Positions 1-6,668 of a DNA stretch of 7,827 nt are shown in pieces. Under the pieces are notes generated by a model that did not search any database, had not been told where the DNA came from, and saw only the letters and a list, made by a program, of their open reading frames with translations. Origin of the DNA: Desulfobia sp. (GTDB taxonomy: Bacteria > Desulfobacterota > Desulfobulbia > Desulfobulbales > SURF-16); NCBI GenBank assembly GCA_030608985.1, contig JAUWDC010000040.1, positions 1 to 7,827 of the forward strand, in the 5' to 3' direction. Each line of letters starts with the position of its first letter. Positions within the stretch are counted from its first letter, which is position 1. The translations under genes were made by a program, and so were the position numbers.

Positions 1-807
1 AGTCATCAACTCTTTACCCGAGTGGCAGTCTATGCATATCAGTCCTGCAAGCTGATGAATATCGGGAGTAAGCTGATGGAATTCAACTCCAAATGGTCGA
101 TTAGACGTGCCGTCTTTGAGAAACGGAGTGCGATAGTCCCAATGATAATCATGTTCATAGTGGCCATAATAATCGGCACCGACAAAATTGCCGTAATGGC
201 AGTGAAGACATTGTGAGTCTGGAGGGGATGTAACAAATGAGTGGGACTCAAGTTCTCCAGAATCGTATATAAGATGACAGGCGGCGCATCCTGTACCATG
301 GAGAACATCCCCGTATGGGTCTCCTTCATAGTACACATGGCAGCGCAGACAGCGGCGCCGCAGTAGATCGTCAGAAAGCTCAGAGACTGTTTCGGGAAGC
401 TGTTTTATGGGGATATCGACAAGAGATTCAAGAGGTTCTCCTCCGAATGCCTGGCGTATCATATTGACTTCATTCTTCAGGGTGAAATGAAGCGATGACA
501 GGGATTCTTTGATAATGGAGTCATGGCATGGGCCACAATTACGGGCCATATTGTCAGGATGAGCAGGTTGCGCAATGAGACCTGAGTGTGCTTTTTCTGC
601 ACTTGACGATGGTGAATTACCGTTATGGCAATCAGTACAGGACAATTTTTGGTGAGAATCGTCAAGGGAATGCTGGTGGCATCCAGTACAGTGGTATGTC
701 TCAGGTGTGGCTATTGTTTTTTCGGGAAGAGGTTTAGGGGGTTCTGTCTCCTCTTGGGAGCAGCCAGTGATCAGGAGTGTAAGAATAAGTAGAATCGCGT
801 AAATCAT
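1..807 (-). CDS. Multihaem c-type cytochrome lipoprotein, seven CXXCH motifs visible, C-terminus cut by window edge
   Basis: The reading frame is open on the minus strand from an ATG at 807-805 to the window edge (269 residues seen, no stop reached). The N-terminus is a short hydrophobic stretch (residues 2-13) ending in the lipobox I-T-G-C with the lipidated cysteine at residue 16, so the protein should be exported and membrane-anchored. Seven covalent haem sites follow: CTGCH (residue 40), CTDCH (57), CGPCH (91), CLRCH (153), CAACH (174), CLHCH (200) and CIDCH (258), all in the same frame. Many extra histidines, notably in the Y/H/D/W-rich stretch around residues 204-225, could be distal ligands. 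The role is presumably periplasmic or surface electron transfer; the partner is unknown. There is no other in-frame ATG, GTG or TTG upstream before a stop, which fixes the start, although no good Shine-Dalgarno is visible. It is transcribed divergently from pyrG. I do not recognise the specific cytochrome family. Confidence 0.9.
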   Translation of the reverse strand, partial: MIYAILLILTLLITGCSQEETEPPKPLPEKTIATPETYHCTGCHQHSLDDSHQKLSCTDCHNGNSPSSSAEKAHSGLIAQPAHPDNMARNCGPCHDSIIKESLSSLHFTLKNEVNMIRQAFGGEPLESLVDIPIKQLPETVSELSDDLLRRRCLRCHVYYEGDPYGDVLHGTGCAACHLIYDSGELESHSFVTSPPDSQCLHCHYGNFVGADYYGHYEHDYHWDYRTPFLKDGTSNRPFGVEFHQLTPDIHQLAGLICIDCHSGKELMT

Positions 808-906
808 AGGTGCAGATAACCCGAAAAGGGGGATAAGCGCAAAGAGTTTTTCTGTATATGTTGTAACTATTCAGGTAGGCTGAAAAATTAGCAAAACTAC
901 CGTACT

Positions 907-1014
907 GTAACTGTCCAGCAGCACCCCATCTTCGTGTAAGCAGGCTGGTGAATTTATAGTTGGCTATGTGAAGCAGCCTGATCGCGCGAAGATGGGGTGC
1001 TGCTGGACAGTTAC
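907..1014. repeat. Large perfect inverted repeat (28-bp arms) with nested inner stems
   Basis: The left arm 907-934 (begins GTAACTGTCCAGCAGC, ends CCATCTTCG) is the exact reverse complement of the right arm 987-1014. Inside the 52-nt spacer there is a second stem, CAGGCTG (941-947) with CAGCCTG (974-980), and a third, ATAG (956-959) with CTAT (964-967) around a TTGG loop. Together they would fold as one long tiered hairpin in RNA or a cruciform in DNA. It has no T-run after either arm, so it is not an ordinary terminator. It lies between the divergent cytochrome and pyrG starts, about 47 nt before the pyrG ATG. It may be a REP-like or MITE-like element or a regulatory structure; the sequence alone does not decide. 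Confidence 0.9.
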
Positions 1015-1020
1015 GATATT

Positions 1021-1049
1021 TTAACTGGAAAACCACTGCTATTTACTAT
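1021..1049 (+). promoter_or_regulatory. Possible sigma-70 promoter for pyrG
   Basis: TTAACT (1021-1026) and TACTAT (1044-1049) are separated by 17 nt, each matching four of six consensus positions. Transcription would begin near 1056, only a few bases ahead of the pyrG ATG at 1062, which would fit the absence of a clear Shine-Dalgarno there. It sits immediately after the right arm of the large inverted repeat. Such weak matches are common by chance. Confidence 0.28.
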
Positions 1050-1061
1050 ATAGTGGCGCCT

Positions 1062-2711
1062 ATGAAAACAGAAAAACAAAATATCAAGACAAAGTTTATT
1101 TTTATTACCGGTGGAGTTCTCTCTTCTCTCGGTAAGGGTCTCGCGGCTGCTGCCATCGGAGCTTTGATGGAAAGTCGAGGCCTCACTATTACCATGCAAA
1201 AGCTTGATCCATACATCAATGTTGATCCGGGGACAATGAATCCGTTTCAGCATGGGGAGGTTTTTGTCACTGATGATGGGGCAGAGACGGATCTCGATCT
1301 TGGTCATTATGAGCGCTATACGTCAGCACATCTTGGTCAGCGGCATAACTATACCTCGGGGCGAATTTATTACTCTGTGATAACCAAGGAGAGGCAGGGC
1401 AAGTATCTTGGAGGAACTGTCCAGGTTATTCCTCATATTACAGATGAAATCAAGGCGGCAATCTGGCAGCTTAATGGCGATGCCGATATTGCCATCATTG
1501 AAATCGGGGGGACAATCGGTGACATAGAAGGCCTGCCTTTTCTTGAAGCAATTCGACAGTTTCGTCTGGATGTCGGCCGTGAAAATTCTCTTTTTATTCA
1601 TGTCACCTGGGTTCCCTATCTGAAAACAGCTGGAGAAGTCAAAACAAAGCCGACCCAGCATAGCGTGAAAGAACTACGGGCCATAGGTATTCAGCCGGAT
1701 ATTTTACTGTGTCGAACCGAGGCCACTCTTACCAAAGAATTGAAAGCCAAGATTTCTCTGTTCTGTAATGTGCCTACCGATGCTGTTATTACGGCCAAGG
1801 ATGTGAAAAGTATCTATGAAGTTCCCCTCTGTTTTCATAAAGAAGGTCTTGACGGCAAGATTCTGGAGCTGCTCAAAATTTGGACGGGTGCTCCACGTAT
1901 AGAACCCTGGCAAGATCTTATGCGTAAAATTAATCATCCAAAGCATACTGTCCTCATTGCCATCATTGGCAAATACGTGGATTTGAGAGAATCCTACAAA
2001 AGTTTGCACGAGGCCCTTGTTCACGGTGGCGTGGCCAATGATGCAAAGGTTGAACTCCGTTATGTGAATGCTGAAGATCTTGAGAGTCAGGATGCGGACA
2101 AACTCCTTGCAGGTTGTCATGGTATTCTGGTTCCCGGTGGTTTTGGCAAGCGTGGGGTGAAAGGTAAAATGCGGGCCATAACGTATGCCCGGGAAAATAA
2201 AATTCCATTTTTTGGAATTTGTCTCGGCATGCAGCTTGCTGTTGTAGAATTTGCCCAGAATGTTGCGGGAATGGCTGATGCTGACAGTAACGAGTTTGCC
2301 AGTGAAACAGAACACCCTGTTATTTACTTGATGAAGGAGTGGTTTGACCCCAGGACAAACCAGACACAGGTAAGAGACGAGACCTCGGAAATGGGAGGCA
2401 CACTGCGTCTCGGTAGTTACCCGTGCCAGCTTGAAAAAAATACATTTGCATATGCTGCATACCAAGAGAAAAATATTGATGAGCGCCATCGTCATCGATA
2501 TGAATTTAATAATGTATTCAGAGAGGAACTTGTCGAGAAAGGCCTTATCATAAGTGGAGCGTCTCCTGATAACACCCTTGTTGAGATTGTCGAGTTGGTA
2601 GATCATCCCTGGTTTCTCGGCTGTCAATTTCATCCTGAATTCAAGTCCAAACCTATGAAACCACATCCGCTATTCCGTGATTTTATTAAGGCGGGCCTCA
2701 AGCAGCAGTGA
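1062..2711 (+). CDS. pyrG: CTP synthase (glutamine-hydrolysing)
   Basis: CTP synthase converts UTP to CTP with ATP and glutamine in the cytoplasm; it is the last step of de novo pyrimidine synthesis. The N-terminal synthetase domain (about residues 1-290) shows the nucleotide loop SSLGKG (21-26), the [15 protein letters not shown] block, and [11 protein letters not shown]. The C-terminal class I glutamine amidotransferase domain (about 298-545) starts around [12 protein letters not shown] and carries the nucleophile Cys387 in GICLGMQ and the partner His524 and Glu526 in HPEF. The protein has 549 residues, close to the 545 of E. coli, and appears complete. I chose the ATG at 1062; an in-frame GTG at 1053 would add three residues, and neither has a good Shine-Dalgarno. 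CTP is needed to activate KDO, which fits the kdsA and kdsC genes downstream. Confidence 0.98.
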   Translation: MKTEKQNIKTKFIFITGGVLSSLGKGLAAAAIGALMESRGLTITMQKLDPYINVDPGTMNPFQHGEVFVTDDGAETDLDLGHYERYTSAHLGQRHNYTSGRIYYSVITKERQGKYLGGTVQVIPHITDEIKAAIWQLNGDADIAIIEIGGTIGDIEGLPFLEAIRQFRLDVGRENSLFIHVTWVPYLKTAGEVKTKPTQHSVKELRAIGIQPDILLCRTEATLTKELKAKISLFCNVPTDAVITAKDVKSIYEVPLCFHKEGLDGKILELLKIWTGAPRIEPWQDLMRKINHPKHTVLIAIIGKYVDLRESYKSLHEALVHGGVANDAKVELRYVNAEDLESQDADKLLAGCHGILVPGGFGKRGVKGKMRAITYARENKIPFFGICLGMQLAVVEFAQNVAGMADADSNEFASETEHPVIYLMKEWFDPRTNQTQVRDETSEMGGTLRLGSYPCQLEKNTFAYAAYQEKNIDERHRHRYEFNNVFREELVEKGLIISGASPDNTLVEIVELVDHPWFLGCQFHPEFKSKPMKPHPLFRDFIKAGLKQQ

Positions 2712-2741
2712 AACGGCGATCGCTTGCAAAAGGTTGAATTG

Positions 2742-2768
2742 AAAAGAGGTCGAAACATCTCTTTTTTT
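2742..2768 (+). terminator. Weak terminator-like hairpin after pyrG
   Basis: AAAAGAG (2742-2748) pairs with CTCTTTT (2759-2765) around a 10-nt loop, and the right arm merges into a run of seven T. The stem is mostly A-T, so it would be a weak or attenuating terminator at best. It lies 30 nt after the pyrG stop and just ahead of the ribosome binding site of the pilT remnant. Confidence 0.3.
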
Positions 2769-2781
2769 GGGGACAGTTGCG

Positions 2782-3459
2782 ATGATTGACAAAATTTTTG
2801 GAGTTGTACAGCACCATAATGCCCCCGATATTCATTTAAATGTCGGCCTTCCCCCTGTTGTTCGCATTGCAGGCAAACTAAAAACTCTCCCGGCAGATCC
2901 TCTGACTGCGGAACAGACCGAAGAAATGATGCGCACCGTTACCCCTCCTCGATGCCAAGTCGAGTTGAGTGAGAGAGGGAGCACGGATTTTGCCTTTACC
3001 CATAATGATAATCGATACAGAATTGCCGCATTCCGTCAGTTAGGTGTGATCTGTATTGTGATGCGTTCCCTGCGGCAGGTCACGTTCAGTGTTGATGATC
3101 TGCATATTCCCCATGAAGTCTGTGATACTATCCTGCGAGGACATGGCCTATTCCTGGTGACAGGTCCCACCGGCAGCGGGAAAACAACAACACTTGCCAG
3201 CCTGTGTTGATATGATAAACAAGGCCATGAGACAGCATATTATCACCATTGAAGATCCAATCCTGCCATTCGGAGCCTTATTCACCAGGGGAAAGATAAC
3301 AGCCTTACTGATGAGATCAGAAAAGGACGCTTAGCCGGGATGATAAGCTTTGAGGAATATTTGGAGCATCTCTGTAAAATAAAATGGTTGTCTTATGCAA
3401 GTGCTCTACAGCATGCCCGGGATAAAGAGAGTTTTAAAATTCGGATGGGACAGAAATAA
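2782..3459 (+). pseudogene. Decayed PilT/PilU-type twitching ATPase gene (two frameshifts, internal deletion)
   Basis: PilT-type ATPases power retraction of type IV pili. The first frame (ATG 2782, GGGGA at 2769-2773 as ribosome site) gives 142 residues with a PilT-like N-terminal domain (DIHLNVGLPPVVRIAGKL) and Walker A GPTGSGKTTT at residues 128-137, then TGA at 3208-3210. The homologous text continues one base out of frame from about 3206 (VDMINKAMRQHIITIEDPI), then returns to the first frame from about 3268 (IRSLIHQ). Directly after that the text jumps to what looks like the C-terminal helical region (EIRKG, then a stretch of the ISFEEYLEHL type) and stops at TAA 3457-3459. The Asp box, Walker B and His box expected between are missing, well over 100 residues. 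No functional ATPase can be made. A shorter N-terminal peptide may still be translated. Its last base is the first base of the kdsA ATG. Confidence 0.9.
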
Positions 3460-4283
3460 TGGATTACGTCAGTTTAGAGAATACGTTCACCATTGGGCCG
3501 GGCAATAAACTTGTGTTGATTGCCGGCCCCTGCGTTCTGGAGGCAGAGGAAATTGCCAGAAAAACAGCGGTAAGCCTCCAGGAGATGACAAAACGCCTTG
3601 GTATCCCTTTTGTTTTTAAAGCTTCTTTTGATAAGGCAAATCGTACCTCTCTCGATTCATACAGAGGCCCGGGACTGGAAGAGGGATTGGCTATTTTGGC
3701 CCGTATCAAAAAAGATTTTGGTATTCCTGTTATTTCTGATGTTCATGAGACATCCCAGGTGGAAAGGGCGGCTGAGGTTCTTGATATCATACAAATTCCG
3801 GCATTTTTGTGTCGCCAGACTGATCTCCTGGTTGCAGCATCGGAAACAGGGAAGATTGTCAGTGTCAAAAAAGGCCAGTTCATGTCGCCCTGGGATATGC
3901 AGCATGTTGTCTCTAAATTGAAGGCAGGAGGAAACAGGAAGATACTGCTGACAGAACGGGGCGTATCCCTCGGCTATAATAATCTCGTTGTTGACATGCG
4001 TTCTCTGCCAGTGATGCGGTCACTTGGCTGCCCTGTTATTTTTGATGCCACCCATAGTGTTCAGCTACCTGGCGGAGCAGGGGGAAGTTCTGGAGGCCAG
4101 CGAGAGTTTATTCCTTATCTTACTCGTGCTGCAGTGGCGGCAGGAATAGACGGCCTCTTCATGGAGGTGCATCCCGATCCGGATACTGCTTTGTGTGACG
4201 GTCCCAATTCTTTTCCTCTCGATCAGGTGGAGGTCTTGTTGCAGCAGCTTCTTGATATTCATACCATTGTTTCTGAAGGATGA
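3459..4283 (+). CDS. kdsA: 3-deoxy-8-phosphooctulonate synthase (KDO-8-phosphate synthase), metal-dependent type
   Basis: KdsA condenses phosphoenolpyruvate with arabinose-5-phosphate to KDO-8-phosphate in the cytoplasm, the first committed step to the LPS inner-core sugar KDO. The 274-residue protein is full length and shows the family blocks IAGPCVLE, FKASFDKANRTS, SYRGPGLEEG, VKKGQFMSPWDM, TERGVSLGYNNLVVDMR, FDATHSVQLPGG and FMEVHPDP. Cys25 in GPC stands where the metal-independent E. coli enzyme has Asn; with His199, Glu236 and Asp247 it reproduces the spacing of the known metal ligands of the Aquifex enzyme (Cys11, His185, Glu222, Asp233). I therefore infer a metal-dependent class II enzyme. 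The ATG at 3459 overlaps the stop of the pilT remnant by one base, with GGGA at 3447-3450 as ribosome site. kdsC follows after 4 nt. Confidence 0.98.
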   Translation: MDYVSLENTFTIGPGNKLVLIAGPCVLEAEEIARKTAVSLQEMTKRLGIPFVFKASFDKANRTSLDSYRGPGLEEGLAILARIKKDFGIPVISDVHETSQVERAAEVLDIIQIPAFLCRQTDLLVAASETGKIVSVKKGQFMSPWDMQHVVSKLKAGGNRKILLTERGVSLGYNNLVVDMRSLPVMRSLGCPVIFDATHSVQLPGGAGGSSGGQREFIPYLTRAAVAAGIDGLFMEVHPDPDTALCDGPNSFPLDQVEVLLQQLLDIHTIVSEG

Positions 4284-4290
4284 TATTGTG
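4276..4290 (+). promoter_or_regulatory. Ribosome binding site deciding the GTG start of kdsC
   Basis: AAGGA at 4276-4280, inside the last codons of kdsA, lies 7 nt before the GTG at 4288-4290. The later in-frame ATG at 4393 has no comparable site, so this favours the upstream GTG and a coupled start. Confidence 0.6.
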
Positions 4291-4944
4291 AGCATTCACG
4301 GAGATGACAGCTGTGTGTCACCGGGCAATGGCTATATAAGCGATTGCAACCTTACCCAGGCGCTTTTAAAGAAAGCCTCGGCCCGTAACGAAATGGAGGG
4401 AAGGGGATATGCCTGGAAAAATTGCCTTGAAAAAGCAAAGGAAATAAAATTACTGCTTCTTGATGTTGATGGCGTTCTTACAAATGGTTCTATCTCATAT
4501 ACAGATGAAGGAAAAGAAATAAAGACATTCAGCGTGAAAGATGGTTTTGGCATAAATTTGCTTCGGAAAGCCGGTGTTGAGGTAGGGATAATTACCGCCA
4601 GGAGTTCCGAGGCGTTAACCCGGAGGGCCAGAGATCTTCAGTTGAAGCATGTCTATCAGGGCATACGCGAAAAAGTTGCGATGTATGATACGCTTCGGAA
4701 AGAGCTTAACCTGCAGCCACGTGAGGTTGCTTACATGGGAGATGATTGGCTTGACCTTTCCCTTCTTACCAGGGTCGGCTTTTCTGCAACTGTTGCTGAT
4801 GGTGCCCCGGAAGTACAAAAAATAGTGGATTATATTTCTAGAAATCCGGGGGGGAAAGGAGCAGTAAGGGAAGTGTGTGAGTTGATTCTTGATGCAAAAG
4901 GCAAATACGAAAGTCTTTTGAGTTATTATCTCGCCAAGGTCTGA
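4288..4944 (+). CDS. kdsC: 3-deoxy-D-manno-octulosonate 8-phosphate phosphatase
   Basis: KdsC is a HAD-superfamily phosphatase that hydrolyses KDO-8-phosphate to free KDO in the cytoplasm, following KdsA. The family signatures are all visible: nucleophile motif LLDVDGVLTNG with Asp59 and Asp61 (numbering from the GTG start), motif II IITARSS, the lysine of REKVAMYD, motif IV GDDWLD, and the C-terminal GGKGAVREVCELIL block typical of KdsC. From GTG 4288 the product is 218 residues, about 30 longer than E. coli KdsC, because of a roughly 45-residue N-terminal stretch with no recognised domain. An alternative ATG at 4393 would give 183 residues, nearer the family norm, but lacks a ribosome site. 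The gap to kdsA is 4 nt and to lptC 4 nt, so translation is probably coupled. Confidence 0.95.
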   Translation: MSIHGDDSCVSPGNGYISDCNLTQALLKKASARNEMEGRGYAWKNCLEKAKEIKLLLLDVDGVLTNGSISYTDEGKEIKTFSVKDGFGINLLRKAGVEVGIITARSSEALTRRARDLQLKHVYQGIREKVAMYDTLRKELNLQPREVAYMGDDWLDLSLLTRVGFSATVADGAPEVQKIVDYISRNPGGKGAVREVCELILDAKGKYESLLSYYLAKV

Positions 4945-4948
4945 AACC

Positions 4949-5509
4949 GTGATTTCATCCCGAAATTTCCTCTGGATTTTTCCCTTGATTTTACTGGTGA
5001 CAGGCCCAGTCTGGAAACCTTTCGTGGTTGCATTTCTTTCGCCTCCTAAGGGTTTATCTCCTGCCCCGGCGACAGAAAGGACTACCGGTGGTTTCTCAAT
5101 GACAGGTGTCACTATAACCCGAAGTTCACAAGGTGCTCCTGAGGCTATTCTCAGTGCTGAAAAAGTGGAAAGCGGGCGTTGGGACGACAATGATTATTCA
5201 ATGAAACAGGTAGATGCGCTACTCTTTGATCAAGGAAAGTTGAAGGCTCATGTCATCAGCGGTGAGGGTTATTATGACGTGAGCCAGAAAATTTTGACTC
5301 TCATTGATGATGTTTCTGTTACTGTGCCGGATGAATATGAATTGACAACCCAGGCCCTCCGTTATTTGGTTCCCTATAAGATAGTGAAAACAGGAGCAGA
5401 TATCCTTTTTGAAAGCCGGAATATGAAAATTCAGGGAACAGGAATGCGATATAATTTTGTAACAGGTGATTATCGGGTTGGCGGCAGGGTACGATTTGAT
5501 ATAGAATAA
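4949..5509 (+). CDS. lptC: LPS export protein LptC (LPS transport periplasmic subunit)
   Basis: LptC is a single-pass inner-membrane protein that receives LPS from the LptBFG transporter and passes it to the periplasmic bridge protein LptA. The GTG start at 4949 (AAGGT at 4936-4940 upstream) gives 186 residues, close to the usual LptC length. An N-terminal hydrophobic segment (about residues 7-30) is the membrane anchor. The rest reads as an LptC/OstA-type beta-jellyroll, with the characteristic run through SAEKVESG, ISGEGYYDV, LTLIDDVSVTV, LTTQALRYL, and the closing GTGMRYNFVTGDYRVGGRVRF. It is the last gene of the pyrG-kdsA-kdsC block and is followed by a terminator; lptA and lptB do not follow as they often do elsewhere. 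Confidence 0.9.
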   Translation: MISSRNFLWIFPLILLVTGPVWKPFVVAFLSPPKGLSPAPATERTTGGFSMTGVTITRSSQGAPEAILSAEKVESGRWDDNDYSMKQVDALLFDQGKLKAHVISGEGYYDVSQKILTLIDDVSVTVPDEYELTTQALRYLVPYKIVKTGADILFESRNMKIQGTGMRYNFVTGDYRVGGRVRFDIE

Positions 5510-5513
5510 TAAA

Positions 5514-5552
5514 AAAGAATAAGGGAATATCCACTTTGCACCCTTATTTTTT
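5514..5552 (+). terminator. Rho-independent terminator after lptC, probably bidirectional
   Basis: A 12-bp stem (5514-5525 with 5541-5552, one G-U pair) closed by three G-C pairs at GGG/CCC encloses a 15-nt loop; the right arm ends in six T and the left arm begins with a matching A run. It starts 5 nt after the lptC stop and would end the pyrG-lptC transcript. The A run means it could also work on the opposite strand. Confidence 0.8.
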
Positions 5553-5585
5553 CGCAAATTAAGAATTTTAGTTAATTATGAGCAA

Positions 5586-5656
5586 AGTGTAGAGTTTAAA
5601 GTTTAAAGTTGTCTGAGCAGATGATTTCCTTAACTTTACACTCCAAACTCCACACT
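5586..5656. repeat. Imperfect inverted repeat, 25-bp arms
   Basis: The left arm 5586-5610 (AGTGTAGAGTTTAAAG...) and the right arm 5632-5656 pair at 21 of 25 positions around a 21-nt loop. Three of the four mismatches would be G-U wobbles if the minus strand were transcribed, so the structure folds better as minus-strand RNA. The left arm contains a tandem GTTTAAA GTTTAAA. It fills most of the spacer between the lptC terminator and the coiled-coil gene. It has no obvious terminator T-run and could be a dispersed repeat or a regulatory structure. Confidence 0.7.
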
Positions 5657-5658
5657 AT
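5630..5658 (+). promoter_or_regulatory. Possible promoter for the coiled-coil gene
   Basis: TTAACT (5630-5635) and CACTAT (5653-5658) have a 17-nt spacing, almost the same arrangement as the candidate upstream of pyrG. It overlaps the right arm of the inverted repeat and lies 45 nt ahead of the ATG at 5703. The match to consensus is weak. Confidence 0.2.
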
Positions 5659-5702
5659 TAACGCTGTATTTTCGAGTGATTCGACCTGGGGGGAGATAAT
5701 TT

Positions 5703-6611
5703 ATGAATAAAAATAATGTGATTGCAGTACTCGTGGTCTTGTGTCTTGTTGGTTCTATCTGGGGATCATTAATGAGTAAGAAAAGTAATTCTCTAGAGAA
5801 AAAATTATCAGTAATGACTGGCGAGTTAGAAGACATACGCCAAAAGCATCTTTCACTTACTAAGAATCTGGACTCTAAGGATAAAAATGTTCGCGATATG
5901 CGAAATAAATTACAGGATGCATCAACAGGAAGTGATCAGCTTAAAGCCCATCTCGCCACCAGCACGGACGAAATGTTTCGTTTGCAAAGCAGTTTGGAGG
6001 AGGCAGGGAAAAAAGCAGAAGAATTAAGAACCAATCTGGCAGCTTGCCGGGAGAAACTCCAGACAGCAGAGGCTGATTTGCAATTGTCCCAGGGGAAGAT
6101 GAGCTCTCTGGATGAATCAGCCCAGCAGCAAATAAATAACCTCAGGGCGACAATTGAAAAGCGTAATAATGCTCTGTCTGCGGTAAACCATGAGCTGGCT
6201 GGGGTTAAAGCCAATGTGGAGGCTCTCCAGAGGGAATTGGCCTCCCGTACTGCTGATGTAGGCAAGTTTGCAAAGCAGAAAAATGTGATTGCAGCCCGGG
6301 AATCCTCTTTACAGGAAACACAGAAGCAAATGGCCTTGGAATTGGAACAGGCCCACGTTAAAATTACGGAGCAGGAAGAAGCTCTTGATGGGAAAAATAG
6401 AAAACTTGACCAGTATACAAAGGAACTCAGTCAACTCCAGGTAAATATGGATGTTCTGCTTTCTGAGATCAGTAAGCAGAAGGGTATTCTGGAGAAAATG
6501 ACCAGAAAGCAGGAAGCATATGCCAAAAGTATTGCCGGTAAAGATAAGCAGATTGAAGTGTTGCGCAGCAAGCTGGCAGAGCAGAATACGGTTCCGGCAC
6601 AACAGTTGTAA
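5703..6611 (+). CDS. Inner-membrane-anchored long coiled-coil protein of unknown function
   Basis: The 302-residue product starts at ATG 5703 with GGGAG at 5691-5695 as a well-spaced ribosome site. Residues 6-23 form one hydrophobic segment (VIAVLVVLCLVGSIWGSL) followed by lysines, consistent with an uncleaved signal anchor; there is no lipobox. From about residue 30 to 295 the sequence is almost entirely charged and helix-forming, rich in E, K, Q, L and A with recurring hydrophobic spacing, i.e. a long coiled coil, and it is nearly free of aromatic residues and proline. No enzymatic motif is visible. I do not recognise the family; similarity searches would probably return generic coiled-coil proteins. 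It follows the lptC terminator and precedes the cNMP/PilZ gene by 57 nt without a terminator, so the two may be co-transcribed. A scaffolding or envelope-spanning role is speculative. Confidence 0.85.
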   Translation: MNKNNVIAVLVVLCLVGSIWGSLMSKKSNSLEKKLSVMTGELEDIRQKHLSLTKNLDSKDKNVRDMRNKLQDASTGSDQLKAHLATSTDEMFRLQSSLEEAGKKAEELRTNLAACREKLQTAEADLQLSQGKMSSLDESAQQQINNLRATIEKRNNALSAVNHELAGVKANVEALQRELASRTADVGKFAKQKNVIAARESSLQETQKQMALELEQAHVKITEQEEALDGKNRKLDQYTKELSQLQVNMDVLLSEISKQKGILEKMTRKQEAYAKSIAGKDKQIEVLRSKLAEQNTVPAQQL

Positions 6612-6668
6612 CTCCGAATCGATATAAATTTTTCAGCATAATCTTATTATTTGCTTAGGAGGTAGTCC

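Noticed and set aside
22..216. A small plus-strand open frame of 64 codons at the left edge
   Set aside because: It is antisense to the cytochrome, whose haem motifs CIDCH and CLHCH fall in the same interval.
907..1014. Integron attC site or rho-independent terminator
   Set aside because: The arms are perfect without the extrahelical bases of attC, no integron genes are present, and no T-run follows either arm.
734..1036. A 100-codon minus-strand frame spanning the large inverted repeat
   Set aside because: It overlaps the lipoprotein N-terminus in another frame and reads through the hairpin arms, with no ribosome site or family resemblance.
1704..2666. A 320-codon open frame on the minus strand across pyrG
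   Set aside because: It lies wholly antisense to the highly conserved CTP synthase and its product has no recognisable motif; it is a by-product of pyrG codon use.
2716..2723. GCGATCGC octamer resembling the cyanobacterial HIP1 site
   Set aside because: It occurs once by inspection and nothing else here suggests a cyanobacterium; a chance palindrome.
3203..3214. Programmed +1 frameshift at CTG-TGT-TGA in the pilT remnant
   Set aside because: The arrangement (a codon followed by a slippery TGA) recalls prfB, but a second shift and a deleted ATPase core follow, so recoding would not produce a working enzyme.
4195..4287. Upstream ATG at 4195 as the start of kdsC
   Set aside because: It lies inside kdsA in another frame, has no ribosome site, and would add 31 residues with no family similarity; the GTG at 4288 is better supported.
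5557..5577. AATTAA...TTAATT short inverted repeat after the lptC terminator
   Set aside because: Only six A/T pairs around a 9-nt centre in an AT-rich spacer; expected by chance.
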